Assembly: GCA_900074885.1 (NCBI GenBank)
Contig: FJUW01000121.1
Span: 1 to 10,347, forward strand
From: Rhynchosporium graminicola
Taxonomy: Eukaryota; Ascomycota; Leotiomycetes; Helotiales; Ploettnerulaceae
DNA length: 10,347 nt
Direction: 5' to 3'
Below are positions 1 through 8,220 of the stretch, one piece after another (position 1 is the first letter of the stretch; each line of letters starts with the position of its first letter). Below the pieces are notes generated by a model. That model did no database searches. It was not told the DNA's origin and saw only the letters and a list, made by a program, of their open reading frames with translations. Position numbers and translations under genes: made by a program.

Positions 1-94
1 TCTACGCTAGAGAGCACCCTCCCTATGTCACAGGGCACCCCCCCCCTACGCCGCAGGGCACTCTCTCTCGCTATAGAGCACCCTCTTCTCTTTC
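1..94. repeat. Four-unit minisatellite, about 20-23 bp
   Basis: Four head-to-tail units start at about 11, 32, 55 and 75, each opening with AGRGCACYC and continuing with a C/T-rich run that ends in a variant of CTAYG. Unit length varies from 20 to 23 bases, mainly through the length of the C tract. The array is cut by the window edge and probably extends leftwards. The strong purine/pyrimidine strand asymmetry and GC richness contrast with the TA-rich DNA that follows. Nothing suggests it is coding. Confidence 0.7.
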
Positions 95-282
95 ATCGAA
101 GGCTTCGATAATCTATCTACTACTCGTAGTACATATCGCCTACCCTAGGCTTCTGTATCTCTCTTTTATTTAGTACTCTCCTTACCTGTATTTATAGCAC
201 GCACCCCCTGTACTTATAGCTCAAGTTTCCTTATAGTTAGAAAAACGCCTGTAGCAAGATAGCGTAGTTAGATTCAATATCA
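95..282. other. Spacer without recognisable gene
   Basis: This stretch lies between the minisatellite and the telomere-like motif. It is pyrimidine-rich at first, with several CTCT runs, and then becomes mixed. All frames are interrupted, and I see no gene, promoter or RNA that I can support. Confidence 0.5.
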
Positions 283-310
283 CCTAACCCTTAAACCCTA
301 ACCCTGACCC
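283..310 (+). repeat. Degenerate telomere-like CCCTAA stretch
   Basis: Four imperfect copies of a CCCTAA-type motif follow one another: CCTAACCC, TTAAACCCTAA, then CCCTGACCC. The C-rich strand reads left to right, as at a left chromosome end with TTAGGG telomeres. It is short and degenerate, so it may be an interstitial telomeric relic or chance. The same bases read in frame 1 give Thr-Leu-Thr-Leu-Thr-Leu and may be the start of the adjacent coding relic. Confidence 0.4.
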
Positions 311-800
311 TCGAGTTATAAGGCTTCGCCAAGTCGCAAGAGCGTAATATTCGCAGTTATATCTTAGGCTACCTATCAAAGGAGCTAGACATAAGACTAG
401 ATATCCTAAGCAATAAGCTATAGGTCTACCAGGGAGTCTACCTTCTAGTATAGCAGTTTAGGAAGAGTATCGTGGTGCTTCTCCCGAAGAGGGCCCCAAG
501 TCAGTAAGTAGCTAATCCTTAACCTCCGCTCGTAGTACTTCTGATAGCTCTAGGATCTATAAGATTAGTACCCAGAAAATGCAGCAGATCACCAAGGTCC
601 TTTTCGACGCCTTCCCGGGATCGGTCAACATATACGTAGCTACGGAGTATCTAATTCCATATATCTTAAAGGAGCCCGGTGCGAAGTTAATAGCGCTATA
701 AACGTCGCGAGGGGCATATCAGCCAAGCCTCTCTCTGCTTGAAACCCTTAGCCTACTCTAGGGCGGAGGAAAGAACTCTAGCGAAGCAGGTTCTCTCTAA
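301..800 (+). pseudogene. Two-exon gene relic, unknown product (about 150 aa)
   Basis: Exon 1 (about 301-503, frame 1) and exon 2 (554-800, frame 3) read as one protein-like sequence across a 50-nt intron. Exon 1 encodes a helical, charged segment containing LSKELDIRLDILSNKL and then SIVVLLPKRAPSQ. Exon 2 gives STQKMQQITKVLFDAFPGS and later EYLIPYILKEPGAKLI. In-frame stops are all TAA or TAG (319, 421, 454, 699, 759), as expected from mutated Gln/Trp codons; the reading ends at TAA 798-800. Exon 2 is less eroded than its surroundings and keeps ATG, CAG and CTG codons. The true start is not identifiable. It could be an upstream exon of the larger relic at 1142. I do not recognise the family. 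Confidence 0.5.
504..553 (+). other. Predicted spliceosomal intron, 50 nt
   Basis: It begins with the perfect fungal donor GTAAGT (504-509), contains branch-like CTTAAC (518-523) and ends with CTCTAG (548-553). Removing it splits a CAG codon after its second base and carries the reading from frame 1 to frame 3, exactly where coding character switches. A nearer acceptor at 547 gives the same frame with a 44-nt intron. The size and signals fit short ascomycete introns. Confidence 0.55.
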
Positions 801-1141
801 CGATAGCTATATATATACTATTATTACTATTATATAGAAGGTATTGCGGATATAGGCGGGTGCTATAACGCGATATAATCGCGATTAGGAAACGGTTGCT
901 ATAGTAATATATATTCGGTTTCGGCTATGATAGTCCATAGTAAATTAGAATAGCTTCTCGGGGAAATCGGGTTTATTATTATACGGCCGGTCTCTGATGG
1001 TCGCCTAGTAGACGCAGGTATACCCTGGTGTTTTGGTATATTAATATATCTAAATATCAAACTACTATATTATCTCTGCTCGGTATCCTACTAGTTTAAA
1101 AATTCCTCGTCCTGTACTATACGTCACGTTCCCGTTATCTA
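801..1141. other. AT-rich intergenic spacer
   Basis: This is TA-rich sequence with runs of TATATATA and TATTATTA near 804-837 and an imperfect palindrome at 1029-1062. No frame stays open or shows the TAG/TAA-only interruption pattern of the coding relics. It may have held the promoter of the large relic that starts near 1142, but no specific promoter element can be defended after this much mutation. Confidence 0.45.
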
Positions 1142-1480
1142 CTTTATAATACTAAAAGCCGTAAAAGTAAGAAGAAGGTCAGCTTCGAGTGGTTAGTTAA
1201 GGAAAGATAGGGTGCGGACCTCGTCGAGTAAGTCTATGTCGCGTAATTAATCGGGAAAGATCCTGATAAGGCCGATAGATCGCTTTATTACGGTATTACG
1301 CGATTGTCTAATTGAAGGTCGCGTGCTAATTTGGGGTAGAACTCCTTAAGTAGCCTGTCGATAGCTCCGTCGTCTGCTTCTTACGCGACCTCGAACGAGT
1401 ATACTTATAATACGGTAAGGACTTATTAAGCGGCCCCTATCTTACTTTCTATAGCGACTCTAATAGAAGATAGAGAAGAG

Positions 1481-2056
1481 TATGCAGGATACTCTAGCCG
1501 TCGGAGTCGGTTAAGTGATAAGCTTACTACGATTAACTTGCTATTATCAGGCGCTAGGAGAAGTGAGAAAGCGTCTTTAATCGGAGACTCGGGTTTAGCT
1601 ATGATTAATTCCCTGCTGCTAGAGGCTAGGAGTAGTATTAAGGCGTCTATAAGCGGAGACTCGGGTTTAGCTACGATTAATTCCCTGCTACCGGACGCTA
1701 GGAGTAGTATTAAGGCGTTTATAATCGGAGACTCGGGTTTAGCTATGATTAATTCCCTGCTGCCGGATACTAGGAGTAGTATTGAGGCAGCTTCAATCGT
1801 AGGCTCTGGTCTTACTACTATTAATTCCTTACTGCCGGACGCTAGGAGTAGTGTCGAGGTATCCTTAATCGAGGACTCAGGTTTCGCTACGATCAGGTCT
1901 CTCCTGCTAAGAGTAGGGAGTAACGTTAACGCAGGATTAGCTAGGGACTTGGGTTTCGCAATAATCGATACTCTACTACTAGTAGCGAGGAGTAGTAGTA
2001 AGGCGGTATTATTCGCGGACTACATCTCGACTCTTAAACGATTAGAACAACCGGTA
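1481..2056 (+). repeat. Coding tandem repeat, 72 bp x 7-8 (24-residue unit)
   Basis: Units starting with a GCTAGGAGTAG-like sequence lie at 1553, 1625, 1697, 1769, 1841, 1913 and 1985, exactly 72 bases apart without an indel; a weaker unit precedes 1553. In frame 2 the unit reads roughly ARSS-(I/V)-(K/E)-A followed by GDSGLATINSLLPD. Central units are best conserved; the first and last have diverged by substitution. The frame is open from 1538 to 2122 because the unit contains no Gln, Trp or Met-dependent codon that RIP could turn into a stop. The ATG at 1538 is internal, not a real start, since coding character extends at least 390 bases upstream and past the TAA at 2120. The unit has regularly spaced Leu/Ile like a short helical repeat, but I recognise no named repeat family. 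Confidence 0.8.
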
Positions 2057-2282
2057 GACTATAACCTTACGATCGCCTCGCTATTACTATCCCTAAACTC
2101 GGAATACTTTACTACCCGATAAACGTCGCGTTTCGATTCTTCGGGCTACGAGCGGGTAAAGTAGTAGCAATTAAGGAGAGATGAGTTAGAGAGTCCCTTA
2201 GATAGAAGGGGCCGCCGAGATTAGCGTACGTTCTATTAGGATAATAGAAGGGTAAAGGGAGGGGGTTCCCAGGAATAAATAA

Positions 2283-2335
2283 GTAAGGGCACGTTGATCG
2301 GAGATATCTCTCGGGGCGAGCTAATAGAATTATAG
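2283..2335 (+). other. Predicted spliceosomal intron, 53 nt
   Basis: Donor GTAAGG at 2283-2288, branch-like GCTAAT at 2320-2325 and acceptor TATAG ending at 2335 have typical ascomycete spacing and length. The intron is phase 1: base 2282 plus 2336-2337 forms AAT, and the following codons are in frame 1. This is where the TAG-only coding pattern jumps from frame 2 to frame 1, so splicing joins the repeat exon to the long exon. A nearby donor at 2252 would not shift the frame. Confidence 0.65.
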
Positions 2336-5175
2336 ATATAAGGGAAGCTTCTATAGACTACGAGAGTGACCATAAGATAGTAGACTCTCTAGGCGAACCG
2401 ATAGATATATTCGATAGACCTAGGATAGACTCCTCGTAAGATAGGCACGACCGGAATATACTAAACCTCCTTCGACGATACGATATATAAGAACAGTCCG
2501 AGGAGTACTACCGACTAGCGAATATTATCCGACGCTAAACCCAGGCGGGGATCTTAGGCTATATAGACTAACGATATAGCCGGGAGGAGATTAGCTATAA
2601 TACTACTGCGGGGGATAATTATTACCCGCTAGATACTATATACGAGAATATCAGGGGGTTTCCGAGTAATGCGATTAGACTCGGATTTAATAGTCTTCGG
2701 GGGAACCAAGGGGTAGTAGCGAGGCAAGTCCTACCCTCAGCGGAAGTAATTAAGGAGCTTTTCACTAGTATTTAAGATAAGAGCTCCGGGGTAAAGAATA
2801 TATACTTATACTTAGAGGAGCTAGCGTAGACGTTTCCTAGGACGAGTATAGATATCGATAGTATAATTACGTTTCCGGTTTCAGTAGGAGCGTTTCGGGG
2901 AGAGCTTTACTATTACCCGACTTTCCAGTTTACGCGTAGGATTATAAGCGATATAAAGATCGAACGAAGCATTTATTACAAGGATAATAAGGGAACTTTA
3001 AGAGTAGCGACTCTTTAGCTATAATAAATCCTACACGTATATATCAGCGAGATCTAAGGGATTTATAATTATATAGTCTATATATTCTTACCTCGTCTTT
3101 ACAAGTCGGATATTCCCTTCAAGGGCCTGACGGAGGTCTAGATATAAGCCTTCATAAATAGCGTTATACTTAAGAGTATCTTCGACTATATCCCAAATAT
3201 AGCTACTTAGTATATCCCACTAACTTAGCTAACGAGTCAGTTGAATACTACGGCAAAGACGAACGAAACCCGAATAGGAGCGCAGGATTCGATAGTAAGA
3301 TAACACCGGACTTATACTATCTAGTCCTAATACCTCGAGGCGATCTAGATAATAGTATAAAGCTATACGCAGGAAGCCGATCTGCAGGATTTCTCCGATA
3401 CCTTTCTTTATATAATAAGTAAGGGTTATAAGTTGCAATTCTAAGGCCAGGATTCGTTCCCTGCAGTCGTAGCTAAGTTCTACGATAAGCTCGATACTAT
3501 CTTCGATTAGAGGTTCCTATAGCACGAAGAGCTATATATAGATATAGCGATAGAGATCTGCCTAAGCGCACCTATAGAGGGGATATCTAATCAAGGAGAG
3601 GCTCAGGTATACTTATAGAAACGATATTATTTAGAGAGGTTTCTCGAGAATATATACGTCGAGCCGGTCGAGGGGGTAATATAGTACTATAACGTCAAGT
3701 TCCTATACGAGGCGGTAAATATAATATATATTCCCGTAAAGAAGTCGTAGATCTATACCGCAGGCTTACGGTACTTGTAATACTATGCGGTAGAGAAAGA
3801 GATTGCGGATACTGGCACGATCTATCCCTTTTGGAATAAGAGTATATTAGAGCTCTGCCTCGACTAGACAACCTAGCACTTAGTAGTATCAGATAGGAAA
3901 TAGGCAGGGAAGAAACGAGAGACTATCGAGGGGGCATATCGGAACTCGAAGAAGCGAGTACGTATTGCGTATCGTGATACTCGTAATCGGGCGTTAGCCC
4001 TACGCTTAGAGTATCGTGTTAAGAGTACGGTCCTCTTAGTTTATATAGATAAGTATCGGAGACAAGAGATAGATCGAGGGCGCAGGTTGCGGCTACTATA
4101 GTAGTCGAAGACACCCTCGTTTGCGTGGGCGATAGAAACCCCTAGGTTCTGCGATTATATACTAGGTAACATTTAAAAGCTATATACGCTATTCGAGGCG
4201 GTAGTAATAATAGCACCTAGTAATAGGATCGTTGAAGGCCGGAGTTATCTGCTATATGCCCTGCTTCAGTGCTTTCGCTACTTCTTCTCCCGTAGTACGT
4301 TAGAGATAGTACTAAGCCTCTAGTACTAAAAGTATACGTCGCAGAGGACTAGAAGGTAGCGATATAGTCTAGTGTTCGAGAGGACCTTATTATAAATAGG
4401 CTATAGCTAGTAGGGTTCGGTAGTGGACTGGAGGCGCCTCTAGGTTATAGAGGAGGTGAAACCTTACTTTGCGATAAAGTCTTCAGATATCCTGAGTTTT
4501 AATTGGAGGACGCGTAAGGTCTAACGGGTAGCTTGGGAGCTAGATAATATTCTTGAGGTTCTCCCTAAGGCGATAGAAAAGCCGAAGCTTAATGATATCT
4601 TGCAGCTACTTAGCTACTTATATTTCAGAAGGTATCGCTAAGAGGTCCTATAAGGTCTACTTAAGGAGGTATATCTAAGAAAGTCTAATATCAGGAGTAA
4701 GATTAAGGAGAATAAGATTCGCTTTTATAAGTCCGACCTAGCTAGTTACTTCGGGAGGTTGTATTTTACGTTAGAGAATAAGATAAGGGTAAAAAACCCA
4801 AGAGCTATTTTCGACTAGTTATAGTTAGCTAATAGGTTATAGAATTATACGCATTTCGAAGCGAAACAGTACCGGATAATATATAGCAAGGTAGATAGGG
4901 CGCTTCGCGCACATCTAACGATCTAAGACTAATAGAGGCAGGCGTTCTTTATGGATTTCTTTCGGTTCTATTTAGTGATACCTCTTCTAAACGGGAATAG
5001 AACGCTACTATCGACGGCAAAGTATATAGGGCAGCGTATTTAGTAGTCAGTAGTAGAGAGGAGAGGGGTTTTCGGGTAGGGGCGGCTAGAATATAATAAG
5101 ATGGCGCCCCTACTATACCCTGAATCGCTCTCGATAACAAAGGAGCGAATACTAAGGTTTTTGAGGCCTTGAAGA

Positions 5176-5286
5176 GGGTTTCGGCATACTAGGATACTGA
5201 AAGAGGGCAGCGAGGCGTGCACTAGGAGTTGAGCGCCAGGGAAGTTAAGGGGGAAATATAGTTCTGATATCAGATAAGTCATACTA
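5176..5286. other. 3' flank of the large relic
   Basis: Frame 1 remains partly open here (TGA at 5173 and 5233, TAA at 5275), so this may be the very end of the relic or its 3' untranslated region. Two minus-strand open frames overlapping 4949-5282 are antisense shadows. Confidence 0.35.
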
Positions 5287-5573
5287 GATTTTCCTCTTAC
5301 GATAGGGCTATTATGAGGCTCGTAGATACATTAGGGGGGAATAGATTTCCTCTAGCGATAGTACTATCGTGGGGCTCGTTATAATATTAGTAGGAGGTAG
5401 ATTTTCCTTATAACAAGAGTACTATCTTAGGAATCGTTAATATATAAGTAGAAGGTGGATTCTCTTTATAACGAGAGTGCTATCATAGGACTCGTTAACA
5501 TATTAGTAGAAAGTGGATTTTCCTCGTGACGATAGTACTACTATAAGGCTCATTGAAATATTAATAGAATATA
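5287..5573. repeat. Five-copy minisatellite, 56-58 bp unit
   Basis: Units start at 5287, 5344, 5400, 5458 and 5516. Each begins GATTTTCCTY, has a central YGATAGTACTATC-like core, then GGCTCGTTA and a TATTAGTAGA-type end. The third and fourth units are most alike. Unit lengths of 56 to 58 are not a multiple of three, so the array is not coding. It sits between the 3' ends of the two convergent relics. The core GATAGTACTATC of unit two is a perfect 12-base palindrome. Confidence 0.8.
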
Positions 5574-5788
5574 TGATTATAATAGGTATCTTATCATCGA
5601 ATAGATATATATGAATCTATACTGCCTAGTCTAGTCTATAGCCTAAGTAACGATCTCTCTTATCTCGGCTATATATAAAGTGAAGACGCAGGGTACGCTA
5701 GGCGACAAGTAAGTGTGATATAATATATGAAATTATTAGCTCTAGTAGGCTATACTTCTGGAGGTATATAAGACCACGGGATAGTAAG
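5574..5788. other. Spacer between the minisatellite and the minus-strand relic
   Basis: This is TA-rich sequence. The minus-strand frame of the next relic stays open for a further 12 codons beyond TAA 5789-5791, down to TAG 5750-5752, so the original C-terminus may lie there. No other feature is supportable. Confidence 0.4.
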
Positions 5789-7380
5789 TTAGACTTCTGC
5801 TACTTTAGCGAATACCGCGTCTTCTAGAAATCCTTCCCTTCTTTCCTCGTCTATTATAGCGTTTTCCTAGTGCTTCCTATTATTTATTATCCGGGTAGGT
5901 ATATATATTTCGTCCTCTATGCCGCCGTCCGCTATCTCTATATCTGAGGCGTCCCCTATAGGTTCTAAAACCGACCTTATAATCTCCTTATCGGCCGACT
6001 CGTACTCCTATAAGGATACTATAGCTTCTAGCTCCTTTATTATCTCCTTGTCCGGCACCTCTTCTGACGCTCTATCCAGATCCCTACTAGCCTTTTCTCT
6101 AGGTATATTACTATCGCTGAGCTATAGAGCATTAAGAGTAGCTGTAAGAAAGTATCTGCCGATTAACTTCTCTAACTTCTCCCCTAAGGCCCTAAGCTTG
6201 GGATCGAGACGAAGCTTACGTAACTTAGTAGTACGTAAGATCTGGTAGGCTTTACCACGTAGATAAGAATCTCTATACTTATAAAGCGCTTTGAGGTTGA
6301 AGTACTAATGCTTCAAGACGCTATCGAGTTCGCGCTAAGCCTCTTCGTCTATATCGCTGTCTAAATAACCTATATATATGATTATAAGACCTATAGTAGC
6401 GCACAAGATACCATCCCAGGTAGTAAACGCCCTGCCGAAGAGGAGGCCGGTATAAATAGTAAATATAGTATAAATAACGCCGGGGGGGAGGAATAAGGCA
6501 TATTCCGAAGTTTAGCGAAGAATAACCAGGTTTTCTAATTCGGCGGCGATAAGAGCGAGAGGGGCGGATGGATAGCAGAGTAAGGTAGCGATATTTATTT
6601 CAATAGGGGGCGCAAGGAGCTATAGCTTCTTATACTCACCGGAAAGTACGATAAGCTTAGTAAATATAGTATCGATATAGAAGGCTATGATCTAGTTAGT
6701 AAATCTAATATAAGCGGTATAGGAGATTATATCCTAGCTAGTGATATGGCGTCCGAGGCGAGGGGGAAGGGTGAAGCTAAACTTAGCGTTCCGTAATAGT
6801 ATATCGATGAGGGCAGATATAGGAGCGCTAGTCTCGACTGGTTAAGACATGAGCTTCAGCATATAGCGGTTAATATCGCGGAATAGCCGGAGGTCCTTGC
6901 TCTAGCTTCTATCCTTATTTTCGAAGAGCACGGTAATATCCTCCTCACTCTCTATTGAATCTATGATCTAGTCCCAGAGTGCACTATATATAAGTTCCTG
7001 GCCCTTAAGGCATAAGGCCTTAGTGAACATCTTCGGGGTGCCTATATTCTAAGACATTTTAGTATATAGGATTCCGTTAGATGCGATTCCGGCGTTTATA
7101 AAAGTAGTATTATAGATATTCTTTCGCGCGGATAGATATAAATTAAATAAGGTAGTAAAGGCGGACGGGAGGAGTTCCCTAGTAAGATTAGTAATATCGC
7201 GAGGGTTATAGGAAAGCTTACTATCGCTACTTAAGAGCTCGGGATTTCTGCTGAGCCTCGTAGTTACGGCGCTTCGATTCTTTGTCTAAAGCTATTAGTC
7301 TCTTATATATAGAGGCCCTGCGCGATACTATAGAAAGTTATTTGCGTTTTGAAATTGGATTTAGACGTGCAGTAGGATAT
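5789..7380 (-). pseudogene. Gene relic of about 500 codons, probable membrane-associated protein, unknown family
   Basis: One minus-strand frame runs from about 7295 down to 5789 with only 13 stops in some 500 codons, all TAG or TAA and none TGA, so no intron is needed. The N-terminal part is weaker and includes QFQNANNFL (about 7350), then RNPELLSSDSKLSYNPRDI. The middle part has SALIDILLRNAKFSFTLPPR and a Trp/Phe/Tyr-rich stretch (6730-6660). Two hydrophobic segments, VIYTIFTIYTGLLF and GILCATIGLIIIYIGYL (about 6480-6360), look like membrane helices joined by a short turn. A basic stretch follows (KLRKLRLDPKLRALGEKL, about 6215-6160), then a long acidic tail rich in Glu/Asp (6110-5900). Several Met codons survive, so RIP is lighter than in the plus-strand relic. 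It converges on that relic across the minisatellite. The start codon is not identifiable. I do not recognise it. Confidence 0.7.
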
Positions 7381-7824
7381 TAATAGCCTTTCGCTGCCCG
7401 GGCGTGATATAATAGGAGGTCGACTATAGTAGTTATTTTATGTTTCGGAATAGGATTTGCGAAAGGAATATTAGATAGAAGGTTTAGGTATATTAGTATG
7501 CTAAAATAATAAGCGCCCTGTCGCGCGCGAGCTATCCTACGATAGCGAACAGGGTATATATAGCTGTAAAACGCGCTTACAGGAGATATAAAGTATACGG
7601 ACTATAACACGCTGCTGAAACTAAAATAATATAACTAAGGCGGGATCTAAGAGGTAGTAGGTATAGTAGATAGAGGAATAGTCAAGATAAACGTAAACTT
7701 GCGCTTTATATAAGCGAAGGTAATACGGATATTAGATATAATAAAAGATCGACATTATAGTAGCACGGAGACAGATACGTTAAGAGAAGGTATTCACTAG
7801 ACTTAATTGCTAGCTAGTCTATCA
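7381..7824. other. Eroded spacer upstream of the minus-strand relic
   Basis: TA-rich DNA with scattered short open stretches on the minus strand, for example SERLL preceded by PPIISRPG near 7400-7430. This could be a 5' exon of the relic at 5789-7380, but I cannot define a splice junction. It contains the hairpin at 7516-7554. No gene can be defended. Confidence 0.35.
7516..7554. other. Nested inverted repeat (hairpin)
   Basis: An outer arm CCCTGT (7516-7521) pairs with ACAGGG (7549-7554). An inner perfect arm GCTATC (7531-7536) pairs with GATAGC (7541-7546) around the loop CTAC. The intervening CGCGCGCGA is strikingly CpG-rich for this window. It may be a fold of a former 5' region or a chance structure; no terminator role is claimed. 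Confidence 0.4.
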
Positions 7825-8220
7825 CGAGGTCTATTCTAAGTAGGTTCGCCTATATCGATATTCTCGATAACTTCCCCTGGGTAAGTGTTAGACCCTATCT
7901 ATAAGATACTCTATAGTAATAAGTTCTTAATAGAACTCTTAGGTTTCGGTAAGAGTATTCCTAGGGGGGCGGATAGCTCCTTCGATAAGGGTATAGAGGT
8001 CATAGGCGAAGGTTAGGAGAGAGGGGCCGGAAGTAACGTTATCTATAATACGGTGATTAGAGGTGCGAGGGGCGGTACGGAACTACTAGGAGGAAAGGGT
8101 ACTACTAGTAATTAGAGGAAGTGGAGAAATAAAGACCGATTACTTATAAGTAGGAGCGGGAGTAGGTTAGAAGGTATCGTGAATAGGTAGCGGATCAGTT
8201 ACTATACTAGTTAGGATATT
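7825..8220 (-). pseudogene. Possible coding fragment, minus strand, unknown
   Basis: Over 132 minus-strand codons the only stops are seven TAA/TAG, with TGA at either edge (7822 and 8221). The reading starts with a Pro/Ser/Thr-rich segment and continues with SLLTFAYDLYTLIEGAIRPP, then EFY-ELITIEYLIDRV and a Tyr/Arg-rich end, as in a low-complexity linker followed by a helical domain. Two plus-strand frames of the same DNA are also fairly open, so the assignment is weak. It may be an upstream exon of the relic at 5789-7380 or a separate gene. The product is not recognised. Confidence 0.3.

Larger units (their letters stand above)
1142..5175 (+). pseudogene. Large two-exon gene relic with internal 24-residue repeats; unnamed fungal repetitive family
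   Basis: Exon 1 (about 1142-2282, frame 2, ~380 codons) starts with a Lys/Arg-rich segment (SRKSKKKVSFEWLVK) and then carries seven tandem 24-residue repeats (about 1481-2056). Exon 2 (2336-5175, frame 1, ~945 codons) has about 50 in-frame stops up to 4980, all TAG or TAA, and only two Met codons. Landmarks in exon 2 are DIAIEIC (3541-3561), then GLRYL followed by YYAVEKEIADTGTIYPFWN (3763-3840), ILELCLD, and LEYRVKS (4006-4026). This order of short motifs (D-I-x-x-E-x-C, then G-L-x-Y, K-E-I, Y-P-F-x-N, E-x-L-x-L-D, E-x-R-V) resembles, from memory, a widespread uncharacterised repetitive family of Pezizomycotina; no function is assigned. No transposase, RT or helicase motif is seen. One in-frame TGA in exon 1 (near 1310) is unexplained. 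Start and stop are approximate: TAG TAG at 5041 or TGA at 5173 could be the end. Confidence 0.72.

Noticed and set aside
1538..2122. Intact 194-residue gene with its own ATG
   Set aside because: Coding character continues in the same frame both upstream of the ATG and downstream of the TAA, so this is only the stop-free part of a larger mutated exon.
3229..3438. Minus-strand open frame of 69 codons
   Set aside because: Antisense to exon 2 of the large plus-strand relic; openness results from TAG/TAA falling on the other strand.
3541..5175. Starship captain (DUF3435 tyrosine recombinase) or DUF3723 protein
   Set aside because: I looked for the recombinase R-H-R-Y pattern and for the DUF3723 N-terminal motifs and found neither. 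The motif order fits a different, unnamed family better.
4949..5282. Two overlapping minus-strand open frames (4949-5140 and 5040-5282)
   Set aside because: They overlap each other in different frames and lie antisense to the end of the plus-strand relic, with no coding character of their own.
5919..6248. Plus-strand open frame of 109 codons, Ser/Leu-rich
   Set aside because: Exact antisense shadow of the acidic and basic C-terminal part of the minus-strand relic, which is open over a much longer span.
1142..7380. Alternative genetic code with TAA/TAG read as Gln
   Set aside because: TGA is absent from the long frames, as such a code predicts. However, CAG and CAA still occur, and ATG, TTG, GTG and NCA codons and non-coding CpA/TpG are depleted too. 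RIP explains this and a recoded stop does not.
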